The translations under genes were made by a program, and so were the position numbers. Shown one piece after another: positions 23,096 through 35,820 of a stretch of 64,000 nucleotides of DNA (the first letter of the stretch is position 1; every line of letters starts with the position of its first letter). Where the stretch lies: positions 68,346,676 through 68,410,675 of the forward strand of contig CM049316.1 of the NCBI GenBank assembly GCA_026874595.1, in the 5' to 3' direction. The notes beneath the pieces are model-generated. The model was not told where the DNA came from. It made no database searches and was given only the letters and a program-made list of their open reading frames with translations. This DNA comes from Sipunculus nudus (taxonomy: Eukaryota; Annelida; Sipuncula; Golfingiida; Sipunculidae).

Positions 23096-23765
23096 ATTAG
23101 GGCCCAATTTAAAAAAGCGGTTCCCTATAGTGATCATCGTGTCATACCGTCCATCCATCCGTCCGTCGGGCCGTCCTTTCGTCGTTGACGCTTTCTTTCG
23201 CGCGCGATATCTCAACGGACATGCTTTATCATTCTCAAATTCACAGATATGATTTATCCCTATGAGGGCTCCAGGCCTATTGAATTGCAGACCTGTTGAC
23301 ATTCCAATATGGCCACTAGAGCATAATCGTTGATTTTCTTTCGTGCGCGGTTTCTCAATAAAAATATGCTTCATCTTTATCAAAATCACATGGATGATTG
23401 GTACCTATGAGGGCGACAGGCCTATTGAATTACAGACCTGTCGTAATGGTATTCAGTATGGCTGCAATATGACAATCGACTTCTTTCGGGCGCGATATAT
23501 CAACAAGAACATGCCAGATTTTTCTCATATTCACAGGGCTCACCGGGATCTATGAGGGCTCCATAACCGTCAAATTACACACCCTCCAACAGGCCAATAT
23601 TGCAGACCAGACCACAATCAGAAATTTTCTGTCCCAAACATTTAAACATACAGAATACCCTCGATCTTTTTCTCAAATTAACAGGGATGTATATATGAAA
23701 ACCAGTCCAGCACTACCAAAAATGCGGGCCCTCTGAGGACCATTGTCCGACCACATCTAGTTTTT
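23096..23765. repeat. Tandem array of three or four units (~150-180 bp) with CCGTCC tract
   Basis: A GTCCATCCATCCGTCCGTCG head is followed by repeated units that contain CTTTC(G)TTCGCGCGCGATATCTC-like text, CATGC(T/C)T(T)CATCnTTnTCAAA, ATCCCTATGAGGGCTCCAGG and CCTATTGAATTGCAGACCTG. Units start near 23190, 23335, 23470 and 23620 (degenerate). The array is intronic and non-coding; the 103-codon - strand frame reflects repetition. Confidence 0.7.
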
Positions 23766-26305
23766 TTCCCTAAATATTTCTGCATTACAATATTCAAGTC
23801 ATACACATATAATAAAAAAGATATGATTGACTTCAAATAATTGTCTTCATACACACATGTTTTTTTAATGTTACAGGTTGAAAAATCATCACAATGAATA
23901 TAATAATTTTAACTCTATATTCTAATCTATTTTTGTCGAGTAATAGATAAATGTAGAAAATGGGAAATCACCGCCGTGGGTGTTTTTCAACACACACGGC
24001 GGTGGGGGTTCAGTTAGGTCACAGTGTAAGAAGGATGGGCGACAAACTCACAAGTGTCCGTGTTGCTTAATAAGATACTTTATTGCAACTACACAGCAAA
24101 GGGGCTGGCAAGCCCCTGCTCATGTCTTGGCCCCAAGTTTCTACCTCTCAACACATAGCATGTCTCCCGGCAAGATTCCTACACTATGAATTAACGAAGA
24201 TTTACTTGAAATGTCACAAAAGTTATAATTAAAGAAAGGTGGCGCTGGATGAAAGTGCAGTCAGACTGAAAAGGAATGCCATGTAATCGAGGCTTATGGA
24301 ACGCGGTCATTATGTAAATACCCGGCTTTCAGCTAAGGTGTATCTCAGTCCTAACACTTGAGTAAGCAGAGTCCCAATTAATATTAACTGCATCTTCAAT
24401 ATTATCATATAATCAGGATTTAATATACAGACTTTCAGGATTGTAATAAAATGAGAGGCCCTTAGAACCTTACAACAGAGCTGTCTTGTTCGAATATTCA
24501 TAAGGGAATTTCTGTTCAATGGAAATCATGTGACAAATGAAACCAATAGTGACAAACAAGATTCTGCAAATAACATTGAAACAGTAAGAATATTTTACAT
24601 TTGCAGAAATTTTGCAAAATTCATATGAGCGCTGTGACCCATAGTTCTCTGTTTAAATTTTTAGCTTCGCTGACTTTAAGTCATCTGAGCAATAGTCATG
24701 GTCCATGGTCCGGTATGACGATCATTAACCCAAATTAATCATCAAACCCAAATGCTACAAATCCAAAATTTCACACAGGTTGAGATGTCCCTACCAAGGG
24801 TCCCATAGCAAATATACAACTGGGCCACTGCAACTTCTTTCCTGCGAGAAATAACGGGTAAAAGCTCCATTCCCCAGTAAAAACCTCTTGTTACGCTTCA
24901 AAACTGCTCACAATGAAATCACTGGTGTTAGTCTATACTTATCTGATACAACCATTCCTGCATATATATAATTTTTGTTCATGCCAGAAATTAGGTCAAT
25001 GTTTCGTAAGTTCCTGAAGTTATTGGCCGAAACATAACGCACATAATGTAAAAACCAGGAAATATATTTGCCCCCTTAACATGATAATTCTTTAAGCTAG
25101 CGAGCTCATTTCAAGCATGACTTTATGACTTTATTCAACTTAGTTTTAAATATGTATCAAAAATAAGATTACAGTTTTTTTTTTAATTTAAATTTATTAC
25201 CATAAATGTAAAATCATTACCTTAAATTTTGCTCATATTTGACTATGGCACATTTTTTTCTGTATGTTCTTTAACTTTTTATTTTAACATGATTGACAGA
25301 TAAGTTTCGAAACTAATATAATCTGAATGTTGAAAGGAATGGATTAAAAATAGTAGCTTAAATTCAGGTTTTCATACAACATGTCAAGTTGTTTACATAA
25401 AGCCAAACCAGTACAGTGAGTGTTAACATCAAGGCAACCCAGTTGGTGATGCAGCCCTCACCTGTGTTATGAAACTGCTTCACGCAAGACAGTTACCTGA
25501 CTCACCAGGCTCCCCCCACCCCTCCCCAGTGAGTATGCATAAACTAGAAGAATGTTTTAATTTTCTATATCTAATTTATTCTTATTTTAGCTTTTTGCTA
25601 CATTTCAGATTTTGTATAGTATCACAAGGGGTTACACTGATTAAAGTGCACAATTATCGTGTCAACAAAGTGATGTTTTGATTTATTGCTATAAAAGTGT
25701 GGCTGTTCAAATTGTGAAGAATTTCTTACTTCAGAAGAGTAAAAATTGCCTTTTCAACATAAGTATAATTGAATATAATTATACTATTAAATTAAAGTTG
25801 AGAAAGTAATAAGCATAAATAATTTGTTTCATCCAAACAACAGTGTGTATACCTGATTTGGAAAAATAACTTTTAATCATATATACTGAATATTTTATGA
25901 TAGTTAATCAAATTAAGACTGAAGCCTCCAATGAATAATGATTCAAAGAATTATCTTGAAGAAGCGATGTTGTAGCATTATTTTTAAGTGATAAATACAG
26001 TAAATGTGTATGCATAATTTGATTTAATTTGAGCAAAACTAAGGATAAAGAATGATGCAACTTACTATTCTGAATTAACTTATATTTTCTTAAATGATAA
26101 TTGCAAATTTATAACATTTGTAAATTTAACAAAACTTTAATATGAAAAAAATATTCATGTAAAAAATGAACATTTGAAAAAAAATAGGGTTTAATAAATC
26201 TTAAAATCCTTATTGTCCTGCAAGTAGAATAAAATTATCAGTCCTTTCTGTCCACCTGTCTGTCCATCTGTAAATATTTCATATGAAACAGTATCTCAAA
26301 GATTT
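23766..26305. other. Intronic sequence with scattered repeat fragments
   Basis: Near 23975 there is a CG-containing stretch (CACACACGGCGGTGGGGG). At 24655-24700 a copy of the TTAGCTTCGCTGAC head is seen. At 25376-25640 a block shares CCAACCCAGTTGGTG-like, GATGCATAA(A)CTAGA and GAATGTTTTAATTTTCT phrases with 47.99-48.29 kb. The rest is AT-rich. No exon is recognised. Confidence 0.45.
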
Positions 26306-26309
26306 ACTG

Positions 26310-26990
26310 TTTTTAGCTCAGCTGACCGTAAGTCAACTGAGCTAGAGGGATCGGTCTGTGCCCATCGTCCGTCTGTCTGTATGGCCGTCCATCCGTCTGC
26401 CTGACTGTACGTTAGACTGGCACGTGTTGACACCGTTGAATCTAGAAACCTGTAACTGAATATCCAGGTAGTTCAAAATAATCTCCGTGGAAAGCTGAAA
26501 TAAGGTCACTGTGACCTGAATACTCCGAGCTATGGGGCTTGTACGTATCACCCAGAATAAAAATTGATACAAAAACTCCAGTATCTTGATAATTCGGGCA
26601 TGGATTGACCTAAAGCTTGCCTTGAATATTACGCATGACTAGGGTTGTCAGTTTCTGAAAACCGTTGGTGCCAGTTGATTATTTCTAATTTAGACAATTT
26701 TTTTTCTATTTTGAGACCGTTATAAGACAGCAGTTATGTCAGTTTCTCCACTGTGATTTCATATAGAGTCCCGAAACCTGGTGTGTTTATGAATTTTGAC
26801 TGGCTTCTACAGCTCCTTAAGACTGGTGGTGCCACCTTTATTTCTTCCATTTTTTTCGGCTGCCAAATTATATTGATACTATCAGATTTGCAACTGTGGC
26901 TTCAGCTAGTGTCCTGAAACCGTGTGTGATATTTAAGACCCCGTTTGAATGAGCGGATGTTCTATAGTAATAAACATGTCTGTCTGTTCG
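26310..26990. repeat. AGCTCAGCTGAC-family repeat
   Basis: It opens with TTTTTAGCTCAGCTGACCGT and AAGTCAACTGAGCTA, then a GTCCGTCTGTCTG tract. Family phrases follow: CCTGTAACTGAATATCCAGG, CTCCGAGCTATGGGGCTTGT, ATCTTGATAATTC and GAAAACCGTTGGTG. It lies in the intron between exons A and B. Confidence 0.75.
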
Positions 26991-27159
26991 TCTTTCAGTA
27001 TAGCATGTCTATTTTTTTTTAGCTTATCAAGTGCTAATTTATATAAAACCCAATGATCTCTTGCATTTGCTAAAAAAAATCAGCTGAGCTCCATGACCCT
27101 TGCGTCCCAATCCTACTTACAGCAGTCATTTCAGTTTCTCTGCTGTTTTAATTGATCAA

Positions 27160-27400
27160 AAGCGGGTGCCCTAGAGTAATCACCCTCTTTGTCCATTGGC
27201 CCGTCCTTCCATAAATTCATTTTTGGATGATAACTCATGTTTGGAGACGCATAAAGATTTTAAACTTCACTGAAATATGCCCCACAACTGAAGCAATAAT
27301 CTGATTGATGTAGCAGTCAAGGTTAAAGTTCAAGGTCACATGACCCACTTAATTAAAATTTTTATCAACACTTATAGCTGACTTGCCAATAAGGGAAGAA
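27160..27400. repeat. GCGGGTGCCCT / GGTCAAGGTCACA family repeat
   Basis: It begins AAAGCGGGTGCCCTAGAGTA and ATCACCCTCTTTGTCC, then TTTTTGGATGATAACTC and AAGGTTAAAGTTCAAGGTCA. It matches the fuller member at 59.3-60.2 kb and a fragment at 48.6 kb. Confidence 0.7.
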
Positions 27401-28099
27401 TTAGCATAAAAATAAAATCAGTATCTTATATTGTGCCCAACTTTGACCATGGCACTTTTTTTATCCCTGTAAGTACCTTTTGATTTAAATTTCACAGCAG
27501 TAAATGTATTTAATCTGTTTAACTCTGAAATTTTATAAATACATACTTACAAATTAGGCCAGATGTTGATTTTTTAGGCTCTATTGTATTCATTGGAGGC
27601 AGGTCATTTCCGGTTACTAGAGATCAGCAATGCCGGGGTACTGATTTGTAATGGGTCACTGGGGGGATCCCCTTGCTGTTATCGATTTATAATTATTCTC
27701 AATTATTAACCCAACCCCCATCCCCCGCCGCACACAACCACACTCTAAGTGTTAGGCAGTAATCGTTATTGTTTGCACTGTATTTCCTTTAAAGACCTCA
27801 TATGCAACTCCCTGTAAGTAGACCACAGGCCTGCGGGTGGTACAAATAGTGTCAAGTGGCCGGAGTAGGCTGGGCATAGGGCTGTGTGTATAATCACAGA
27901 GGTCCCTATCGCCTAGATTTATCTGTAAATTACCTCAGCAGAATGGAAAATAAGGCTTTGTTTGACCTGTATATATATGCAGAGGTGTTGTAATTCCAAT
28001 CCCTTGTTATTGACTCCTTGCATCTGTGCACTGGGACAGTTTTATTGCAAATGTGTAACATTTATTTAATTTAAACTTTAGAAATTAAAATCTAATTGG

Positions 28100-28800
28100 A
28101 ACATATTCTCAGTGAAAAGAACATAAAGTGATCAGCTCTGTCTGTCCATCATCTCTCCGATATCATTAAATATATATCTTAATATTGAACTTTTTTTCCT
28201 ATAAGTACTGTTGAAATAACTTTATTGTATTGAAATATTTTATATGTATATGAATTTAAGCCAATAGTCTGAAATTTGAAAGCAGATAAGATATCCAGAT
28301 GTGTGATATTGCAAATGTAATACAATTAATAAAAATAAAAACAATTTGATATTATAAAAGTAAAACTTCATATATCATTTTCCTGTCTCAGCAGAATAAG
28401 AAATAAATTGATCAGCTTTGTTTGTCTACCAGTCCGTATGTCCTTTTTTAAATATCCAGTGATTGGGAATGAACTGCTTTATCCTGTAAGCACTGTTGAA
28501 TTGAGTAAATATCCTGTATGTATATATAGAGATGTTGTAATCTCATCCTTACCCTCCCTTGCAAATGCAATACAATTTATAAACTTTAAAAAAATTGATA
28601 TTATAAAAGTAAAACTTCATATATTATTTTCCTGCCTCAGTAGAATGAGAAATAAAACGATAAGCTTTGTTTGTCCACCAGTCTGTCTGTGCTTTTTTAA
28701 ATATTCAGTAATTGTGAATGAACTTTTTTATCCAGTAAGCACTGTTTAATTAAGTAAATATCCTGTATGTATATACAGAGATGTTGGAACTCCAATCTTT
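28100..28800. repeat. Tandem array of three units of about 250 bp
   Basis: Units near 28100, 28379 and 28629 share AGAATnAGAAATAAAnTGAT, CAGCTTTGTTTGTC, TCCTTTTTTAAATATCCAGT and CCTGTATGTATATA(T/C)AGAGATGTTG. The last two are the most similar. The 113-codon frame at 28408-28749 arises from this repetition and is not treated as a gene. Confidence 0.8.
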
Positions 28801-28869
28801 AACTCTCCAATCATATCAACTAACGGAGTCTTCCTCTCAGACTTTATCTCAATTTGATATTATTTGAGA

Positions 28870-29300
28870 TATTTACCTTCAAGGTCAACTTCAGCAGAGC
28901 ACAGTGACCCATGGGTCCCTTGTATATGACCCACCAATAAAGAAAGCACCTTTTGATTTTGTAGTCATCAGGTCAAAGGTCACTGCACCCACTTCTCTAA
29001 AAAGGTTATGGACACAGTTTAAGCCAAAGCTATCACCCATTCCTCCATTTTTCAAATATAGCTTCCATGGCAATATAAGAAGAATACTTTTTATGTTTGA
29101 GGTTGAAAGGTTAATGGTGAAAGTCACACAACCCGATTCTTGAAAAGTGTTCATCCCAAACCTATCATTTTTTTACTTAAGGATCACCTTAAATAGGAGG
29201 GAAACCAATATTGATTTCTATATCACAATTTCAAAGGTCAAGGTCCCAGTACCATACATATGGTTCATCTATCTGTATACACAGCTAGCCCAAATTTAAA
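28870..29300. repeat. CAAGGTCAAC / GACCCACCA dispersed repeat
   Basis: Phrases such as TTGTATATGACCCACCAATA, AAGAAAGCACCTTTTGATTT, ATCAGGTCAAAGGTCACTG and CAAAGGTCAAGGTCCCAGTA are shared with 59.4-60.1 kb. A pair of opposed 79- and 87-codon frames lies here and is considered chance. Confidence 0.6.
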
Positions 29301-30330
29301 GCTTAACATCTTTATTCAATTGTTTAAATACTGCTTTGAGTCAGTTTCCTCTGTCACTGCATGTAATCATATCCTTTATTATATTTTTTTTCAAGCATCA
29401 CTCAGCCTGAACTGGTAGTCTGTGCGCCTTTTGCAGGTCCCTTCCTGACCTGTCAGTTTTCAAAATGTCAAGAAATGGTGGGTGGAAGGAATGAAAAATT
29501 GCTCATCTGTTCAGCAATCTGGACGCCTTACCGTCTAAATTTTTCCAGTTGTCTCATGATTAAATTTGTGAATTCTAATTAAGAATTTGTCATTTTTAAG
29601 ATATCAAATTTAATTCATTTAGAAACAGTTAATACAATTAAATTATAATATTGTATAAAATCTGACATAAATTTAACTTTTCATGAACAAAATTGGATTA
29701 AATATAGAAAATACAAACTTGTAAACAAATAAATGTATCAATTCAAGGTCTAAAAGGTTCCTTAAAAAAAAGAAAAAAAATGAGTGATAATGTAAAATTA
29801 TCAATGTATTTGCATAGTGTTCATCATGTCACACATGGGTCACTTGTATATGTGTGGCAAGTTCCTTGAGAAATCAATATCAACCATGTCAGTATATTCT
29901 CTGAATGAGAACCTATAAACACATCGATTCTATGTTATTGTATTATATAAATATTATCTGGGTTATTTGTTCCTTTTTTGGGGGTTTCACAAAATAAGCA
30001 AATTAAATGGCTTTTGTTTAGTGCAAAAAAATGAATAACAGTACTATTATGCTATAGCTATAAGTCCTGAAATGAAATGATTGAGCTCTATCCTTGTCCT
30101 TTTTCCATTAAGCTTGATGTCCCCTGATTAAGCATCTGTAGTAACAAAATTGCCAAGTATTCTGCAAAACTACCAATATTTAGAGTGTCAGATCCAGTTA
30201 AGTTTACTTAGATATTTGCATGGGGCTACCATAACCTTATTTGTATAAAACCATAAACCATAAACCTGTTTGTAAGAGGCTGATACATGTATTAACCACG
30301 TATAATAAGATTTTGCTTAAGAAATATGAC
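29301..30330. other. Intronic AT-rich sequence, no gene
   Basis: The early part continues a repeat whose text TTTCAAGCATCACTCAGCCT recurs near 60.38 kb. The remainder has no recognisable structure. Confidence 0.45.
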
Positions 30331-30338
30331 CATGTTTT

Positions 30339-31130
30339 CAGCTCAGATGACTTAGCAATAGCAATTACCTTTTGTCCCTTATCCTTACTTTGGGGCGTCC
30401 GGCCATCTAACTGTATGTTAGCATGGCCCAAATCGTAACCGTTGGACCCAGAAACTTCTTTCCTAATATCAAGAGAGGTAAAAATAACCCCTTTTTAAAC
30501 CAGACGTTAGGTCATCTACAAAACTTAGCTTCTTTTTTGCTCAGCTTATTGATCATGGATAGTTTTATCAGCTAATTAAGACTTGTGGCACCAGCTGAAT
30601 TTGCTTAGAAAACCTGTGACCTAATGTTTTGGTGGGGGGGGGGGGGGGGGGGAGTTGGGCGTTGTTGCTGTCCGCCGTTGTCCGTGCAGGGGGAAAATCT
30701 AAACATACACTTTAAATATCTTCGTCTCCAAAACCGTCAAGCCATATTGTTTAATATATCACAAGAACTATCCTACATTAGGGTTCTCTCCATTGTATAA
30801 GAATAGAATGGGTTCATTGATTTTTGGTAGAATCCTAGAAAGCTGAATAAGCCCATATCAAACTAACGAAAACATAAGAAAATAACTTTTCTTCTGCAAA
30901 ACTATTGTTTTAAAACTGTTGTTTGCACAAAATTGATTCATACGTGGTCATTAAGATTACTCAAATGATTTTTGGCTGGATTATTGGACCTTTAACAAGG
31001 AAAGAACTGTGAGATACTTTAGTAAACAAAACTAGTATTTGTAGTAACAGAGAGGGAGCTCTGTGGGTATATAAACAGAGCTGTACAGGCATTATGAACT
31101 AAAGGTATAATAAATCCTTGGCCCATCTAT
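30339..31130. repeat. Repeat with a 19-G run, related to 50.0-51.3 kb
   Basis: A short AGCTCAGATGAC head with family phrases is followed by 19 G at 30634-30652. A block then gives CTTCGTCTCCAAAACCGTCA, TATCACAAGAACTATCCTAC and ATTGATTTTTGG, and a tail AAGAACTGTGAGATACTTTA, then GGGTATATAAACAGAGCTGT and ACAGGCATTATGAA. The tail recurs nearly word for word at 51.2-51.31 kb. Confidence 0.65.
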
Positions 31131-32095
31131 TATCATTCACCCGTTAATTCTGAGTATCAGATCATCGTTTCTGCAATATGCTAATTTATCATATTTTTCC
31201 CATAATTTTTAACACTGAGAAAAAAAAATAATTAATTTTCCTGTACGGACTGATGTAGACATTAAGGTATATATAACTCATGTACTTGAAATGTAATCAA
31301 GTACTTTTCAAATAATGGTCAAGTATGTTATCAAGGAAGAATTACCCTGGTATCTATACCTTTACACAGGTCTGCATTAGGCCTGTAGGCCTTGTTGGAA
31401 ATTAACTTATAGCTCAGCTCAGGATATATCTATCGTAAAATTTAGCACGAAAACCATGACTGATATTACAAATATTGCTTTCTTTAACAAAGTGCCACAA
31501 CGAGTTGCACTTGTTACATGTGTACTCTGATTGCAAGGATCTTTAATACTTGCCATGCTTGAATGATTACAAGTTTACTTGACTACTGGAATCATAACCT
31601 GCCAATTAGATACAAACCTATTGCAGCGGTAGGGTCGATGGCACAACTACAAAAAATATCGCCTCACTAATCTAAAGTGTTAGTTAAATCTTTTTGGTTT
31701 ATCTTGATGTATTTCTCATGGTCAATGTTTAGGACCACGTACTTGATTTTGAAAACTTGATAATAAACTAATTAACTTATTTTATTTCCCGGATAATAAT
31801 TCACAATATAGTGCCAAGTTGCCTAGCTGCAAAATCACGTTTTAGCACCTAAAAAATTATGCCATTAAAAATACATACTAAAGAGTAGATTTCTTTAACA
31901 CTCCTTGGTTGATTCTCTTAAAAGTTGGTTTACTTGCTGACTTTGATAACTTTGACTACAGAAGGAGAATGTTTGCACCACATATAACATTTATCCCTTA
32001 GCCTATTAGGGATTATGGGTTATTTGGAGGAGGTATACGCCTCCATTTTTTAATGCTAACTTAACTACGTATATGTACATCTGCAGAATTCAATT
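31131..32095. other. Intronic AT-rich sequence, no gene
   Basis: No exon or element recognised. It includes AAGTACTTTTCAAATAATGG, which faintly resembles hAT subterminal words but lacks the ATCGAT palindrome. Confidence 0.4.
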
Positions 32096-32430
32096 ACGGT
32101 TTCGGACTACGTGTCAGGGCAGTATCACATGCTTCCTCTCAATTATTATCTTGGCGTTAACTAGGTCCGTGAACTACTGCACCTTCGGGGCCTGGTTGCA
32201 TAATCGTCCCCGTTGCTGGGTCATACCGAGGAACCTCCAAAAGGCACCCTCGTTTGTGAGAGAAACACGGCCGTTGGGCACCACCTTCCTATTAAGCCTG
32301 CAAAGCGTAAACCCTTGGTGGGGGCCGACCGTGAAAAGTCTCACCGCCTCGGCTGAGATTCGAACTCAAGATCTCCCGACTTTGAGCTCTGTGCTCTACA
32401 GCTGTAGAGTTAGGTTTAATCTTGTGCGCA
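32096..32430 (-). mobile_element. tRNA-derived SINE
   Basis: On the - strand, TGTAGAGCACAGAGCTC (A-box region, 32387-32398) and GAGTTCGAATCTC (B box, 32355-32367) are spaced as in a type I tRNA with a degenerate anticodon arm. About 250 bases of GC-richer body follow (GTCGGCCCCCACCAAGGG; AACCAGGCCCCGAAGG). The spread of GC content and the tRNA-like head on the body support a SINE. The body family is not recognised. Confidence 0.6.
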
Positions 32431-34206
32431 GGATATCACAAAAGGATAAATCATAAATAATAAACGGATTTATATCGACAAAATATTTTTGAAGTTCAAC
32501 GATAGATCTTGTGAGCATAATTCTCAGGAACCAGCTTCTCTACCTGTAATATCTTTACTTTTATACATTGTCATCTAGTTTGTTTTTCTTGGCTGAAGGC
32601 CTGGGGTATACATTGATTTCAGCACAGTCCCGCTGCTACAGGAAATCATTGAGAGCACAATATTTTCCAAACTTTACTATTAGAGTGACTTTGACCCTGA
32701 ACAGGTCCAGTTGGTGAATAATCCACAAGATATGAAATATTTATGAAAGACTGCATGGATTGGTTCAAAAATCAAGTTGACCGAGGATATTTCATAGCAT
32801 TGTTTTGTTCGGAAGGCTTGTGGTATCTATATTTTGTTTTTTGCACCTTTTGTTTCGCCTCTGGACAATATAATGAGCAATAAAATCATAAGCTATTGGA
32901 TTGTTTTCTAACATATTATGCACATGCATAGACATAGGGCATAGGATGAAGCCTGTTTAAATTTGGTACAAGACCTATATTAAGAGAGTGGCCTTGACTT
33001 AATAAATTTCGATATTTGGTGAAAAAAAACAACAAAAAATATATAACTTAAGTGCATGATGTATTTTTCTGCCGATCAAAACAAAAAAAGTCAAGTAGAA
33101 GGTTGAATGAATTAAAACAAACAGTGACATTGATGGTCAAAACTGCCCAATCATTGGATTGACCCCTGTAACATAGAAATGATGCATATGTGTTTACTCA
33201 AAATTTGATATACAAATTGTTTGAACCACGTTGTCGGACAAATTAAGAAATTGGTGACCATGCCTTTGTGGCTTTGATCAGAGCAAGGGGCCTTTTTTTA
33301 ATTATTCCCAATCTGAGGATATATTGCACCTCCTTTGCCAGTAATTTCTAGTTTTTCTCTTGCTAGCAGGATATTACAGGAGTCTTACATTTATACTTAT
33401 TTTTCTTGGAGAGATGTATACTAGTAACAACAAAATCCTGGTCAAGTTTAAAGATAACTCATTTTATCTTCCTTTTATGATTGCAGAGCTTTTTATAAAC
33501 AAAAAATCTTGTGGCAAGATATCTCAAACATGAAATTTAAGATAGAAACATAATTTGACCAGGGAAGATACCTGACAGTTTAAAGAAGGGTCAGTTTTGC
33601 CCTCTACTGTTGCTTAGGACATCTTGCTTTACAGATAATCACTTCAGAGTGTTTATCATACAGATATGTATCACTTGAAATGAGTTTAGTCAATGTACTT
33701 CATGCAGGTCTAGTTCAACTTTGGACTCTTAACTAGTTAACATTTGTATAGTTATACATCTGTGAGAGAACAGATGTTCTACACTTATTAAACAAGCCCT
33801 CTTTGGGCTTAGTGCACTTGTCAGAGCACAATTTAAATAATTTACACCATTTGGCTATGTGTTTTGACCAAAAAAAATCTGCATGTGTTGAGCCTCAAAT
33901 GTGCTGACACTTATTTTATTTGCCTGCATTTGTCTGTAGTAAAATGATGATTTATAAACTAAATGAGTATTAATTTTTTTAACATAAAAAGTTCTCATTT
34001 TATGTTATGTTAGCATAAGTAGGCTAGCTGTCTTCAGACAAAGGATCATGAGTAAGAGTGACTTTGTACCATTGTTACATGTAGTTGATATGAAAGCATT
34101 AATGGAACATTTATCTCTTAAAGAATATATGGCCCAAAAAAGAGAAAATAGTGTGGTTTGCAAATTTGATCACCAAACAAATTTTGAAGTTTTTTTATCT
34201 TTTAAG
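32431..34206. other. Intronic AT-rich sequence upstream of exon B
   Basis: It includes GCACATGCATAGACATAGGG at 32920, a phrase of the repeat seen at 53.2 kb. A + strand frame from 34048 runs into exon B but has no splice logic or domain of its own. It is read as intron, because the acceptor at 34205-34206 has a good pyrimidine tract. Confidence 0.45.
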
Positions 34207-34552
34207 GTAATCACCACGGGAAAGGTGCTGCGGTGGAAGAAAACCACACAGTTAAACAGATGAAGTGTCTTCTGAAAAAGAACAGATGTTTCTATGTGAG
34301 AAAACTTCAAGTTAGCCAAGATATGTGTCACGATATGTACAAAAAAATACATACTTTCTTTCCAAGAATATTCATCATTCCAAACATTATCAGAGAACAA
34401 GAGGAATGGAAATGTTTTATATGTGGTGTCAAAAATGAATGATAAAAACTTCAGTGTTTTCCTTGAGGTGCTGGAGACACATCAGCCTGAACTTCATAGA
34501 CAGTTGACTAAGCCAGCAGGTTCACAGAAAGAATTGCCTGCACAGCAAACAG
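34207..34552 (+). CDS. Exon B of the CARD-ZZ gene: CARD-like domain, one apparent frameshift
   Basis: The acceptor TTTTTTTATCTTTTAAG precedes the exon and the donor CAAACAG|GTATTT ends it. From the phase-1 junction it reads NHHGKGAAVEENHTVKQM, then the first CARD helices KCLLKKNRCFYVRKLQVSQD and MCHDMYKK. After a run of seven A (34341-34347) the sense frame moves by one base and continues YILSFQEYSSFQTLSENKR, then VLYVVSKMNDKNFSVFLEVL and ETHQPELHRQL. The pattern IL..EY..I....R...LL..L.....F..FL..L.....L...L is that of a caspase-recruitment domain. The exon is 346 nt, one more than phase-1 to phase-1 requires, which agrees with a single extra base. CARDs assemble caspase, RIP-kinase, NOD and RIG-I-type signalling complexes by homotypic contact in the cytosol. 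Other death folds (DED, death domain) are less likely. Confidence 0.65.
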
Positions 34553-35160
34553 GTATTTATTTTTCATCTTCTCGTGATTTACACGAGTAAAATTTATGAA
34601 ATAAATGTTTTTGGTACAGAATAATATACTTGAAAACATTCTTTAACCCTCTTAGCAATCATTTTATAACATTCAATGACTTTGAAAAACGTTTTAACAT
34701 TTGCTTCAATTTAACTTGGTGTGTTATGATTAGCCTTAAATGTAAATATAATTTAATATGAGTCAGTTTTAGCTCTTCACTAATAAGATATTGTGCATGT
34801 GACCATCCAATCACAATGAGAATTTCATCAGAAATATATCCCTGCATGTAATCATGCATATGAATAGAGCAAAGATTTCTTTTATGATATAATAAACAGT
34901 CATTGGATTTTCAGTACATTGTTCTATATTGAGTCACATTTTATACAGAAGCACCAGTTTCTCGATAACTTTCACAAATGTTTCTATTGAATAACACCAG
35001 TGATACTGCTGGAGTATTTCGATGGTCCTTTGTCTATTTACGGGGCCTAATCACCTATAAAGCATAGTGAATTAACGCAAAAAATAAGGTCTTCTCTTAA
35101 AATAAATTTACACAGGTCTGCCCAAATATTGTCCTGAAACCGTTGGCTTCCTCATCTGAC
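34553..35160. other. Start of the second large intron
   Basis: AT-rich intron sequence between exon B and a Gypsy relic. No further exon is recognised. Confidence 0.45.
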
Positions 35161-35164
35161 CGAG

Positions 35165-35279
35165 TGTGTCGGGATGTTTGTGGGCGTGTGAGTGATTTTA
35201 CATTGAAAGAACACTGGAGCTGCTGACTGGTTTTAATCATTCTTACAATATCGCTTCTACGTCTCAGTTACTCTGGTCA
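35165..35279 (-). repeat. 3' LTR of the second Gypsy-type element
   Basis: It starts TGTGTCGGGATG and ends CTCTGGTCA, giving TG...CA ends on both strands. The exact left border is uncertain by a few bases. Confidence 0.55.
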
Positions 35280-35430
35280 GGTGAGACTCAATAATATTAA
35301 ATAGTCTAACGTTGGCGATATCTAATGATCATGTAAGGAACTATTCTATGTTATCTGTTTACGAAGCCTCTGCGCTTTTGACTGTCCCCAAATAATAATT
35401 TCGTCCATGGAGGTATCTTGCCCGGGATAT

Positions 35431-35781
35431 CTAGTAGATGTGTACATTTTTAATTACACCAAGGTTTTCCATTAGCTGTAATTCAAGTTTTAGCTTTTTA
35501 TGAAGAGCAATTGGTACTTTGCGGGACAGATGTACTACAGGTTGTATTTTATTATCTGTGAGAATACTATGTTCTCCTGGCAAGCAACCAAGACCCTCAA
35601 AAACAACATGATATTCATCAAGTGTATCAGTGTAGTGTTGAACATAAGAAGTATCATTAGTATAATCTACTTTATCAACATTTCTTTTCACTCGCTGTAT
35701 TCTTTCTGATGCTAGCATGGTTTGACCAGTACCTGGGACAACACAAAACTTGAGCTTATGATTGACTTCTTTGTGTTGCAC
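35431..35781 (-). pseudogene. Protease end to RT start of the second Gypsy-type element
   Basis: A 116-codon - strand frame reads HVVFEGLGCLPGEHSILTDN, then PVVHLSRKVPIALHKKLKLE and LMENLGVIKNV. These are the linker and N-terminal RT region just before the first catalytic box in Gypsy pol. The frame stops before the aspartate boxes, because the rest of RT is deleted. Confidence 0.75.
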
Positions 35782-35820
35782 AGTAACAATGCAATTGCCA
35801 TTGACTGGTATATTATGATC

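Noticed and set aside
23145-23185. CRISPR-like or regulatory (GTCC)n array
   Set aside because: The GTCCATCC/GTCCGTCC tracts are simple repeats that recur in several dispersed repeat families; there are no spacers of constant length.
32073-32456. 127-codon + strand frame as a gene
   Set aside because: It coincides with a tRNA-derived SINE on the - strand; residues such as the tract over the B box are explained by that structure.
34048-34206. Extra coding exon directly before exon B
   Set aside because: The frame is open but ends in the pyrimidine tract of exon B's acceptor, has no donor, and its phase does not fit the phase-1 chain. An early impression that it held the first CARD helix was dropped, because exon B supplies that helix.
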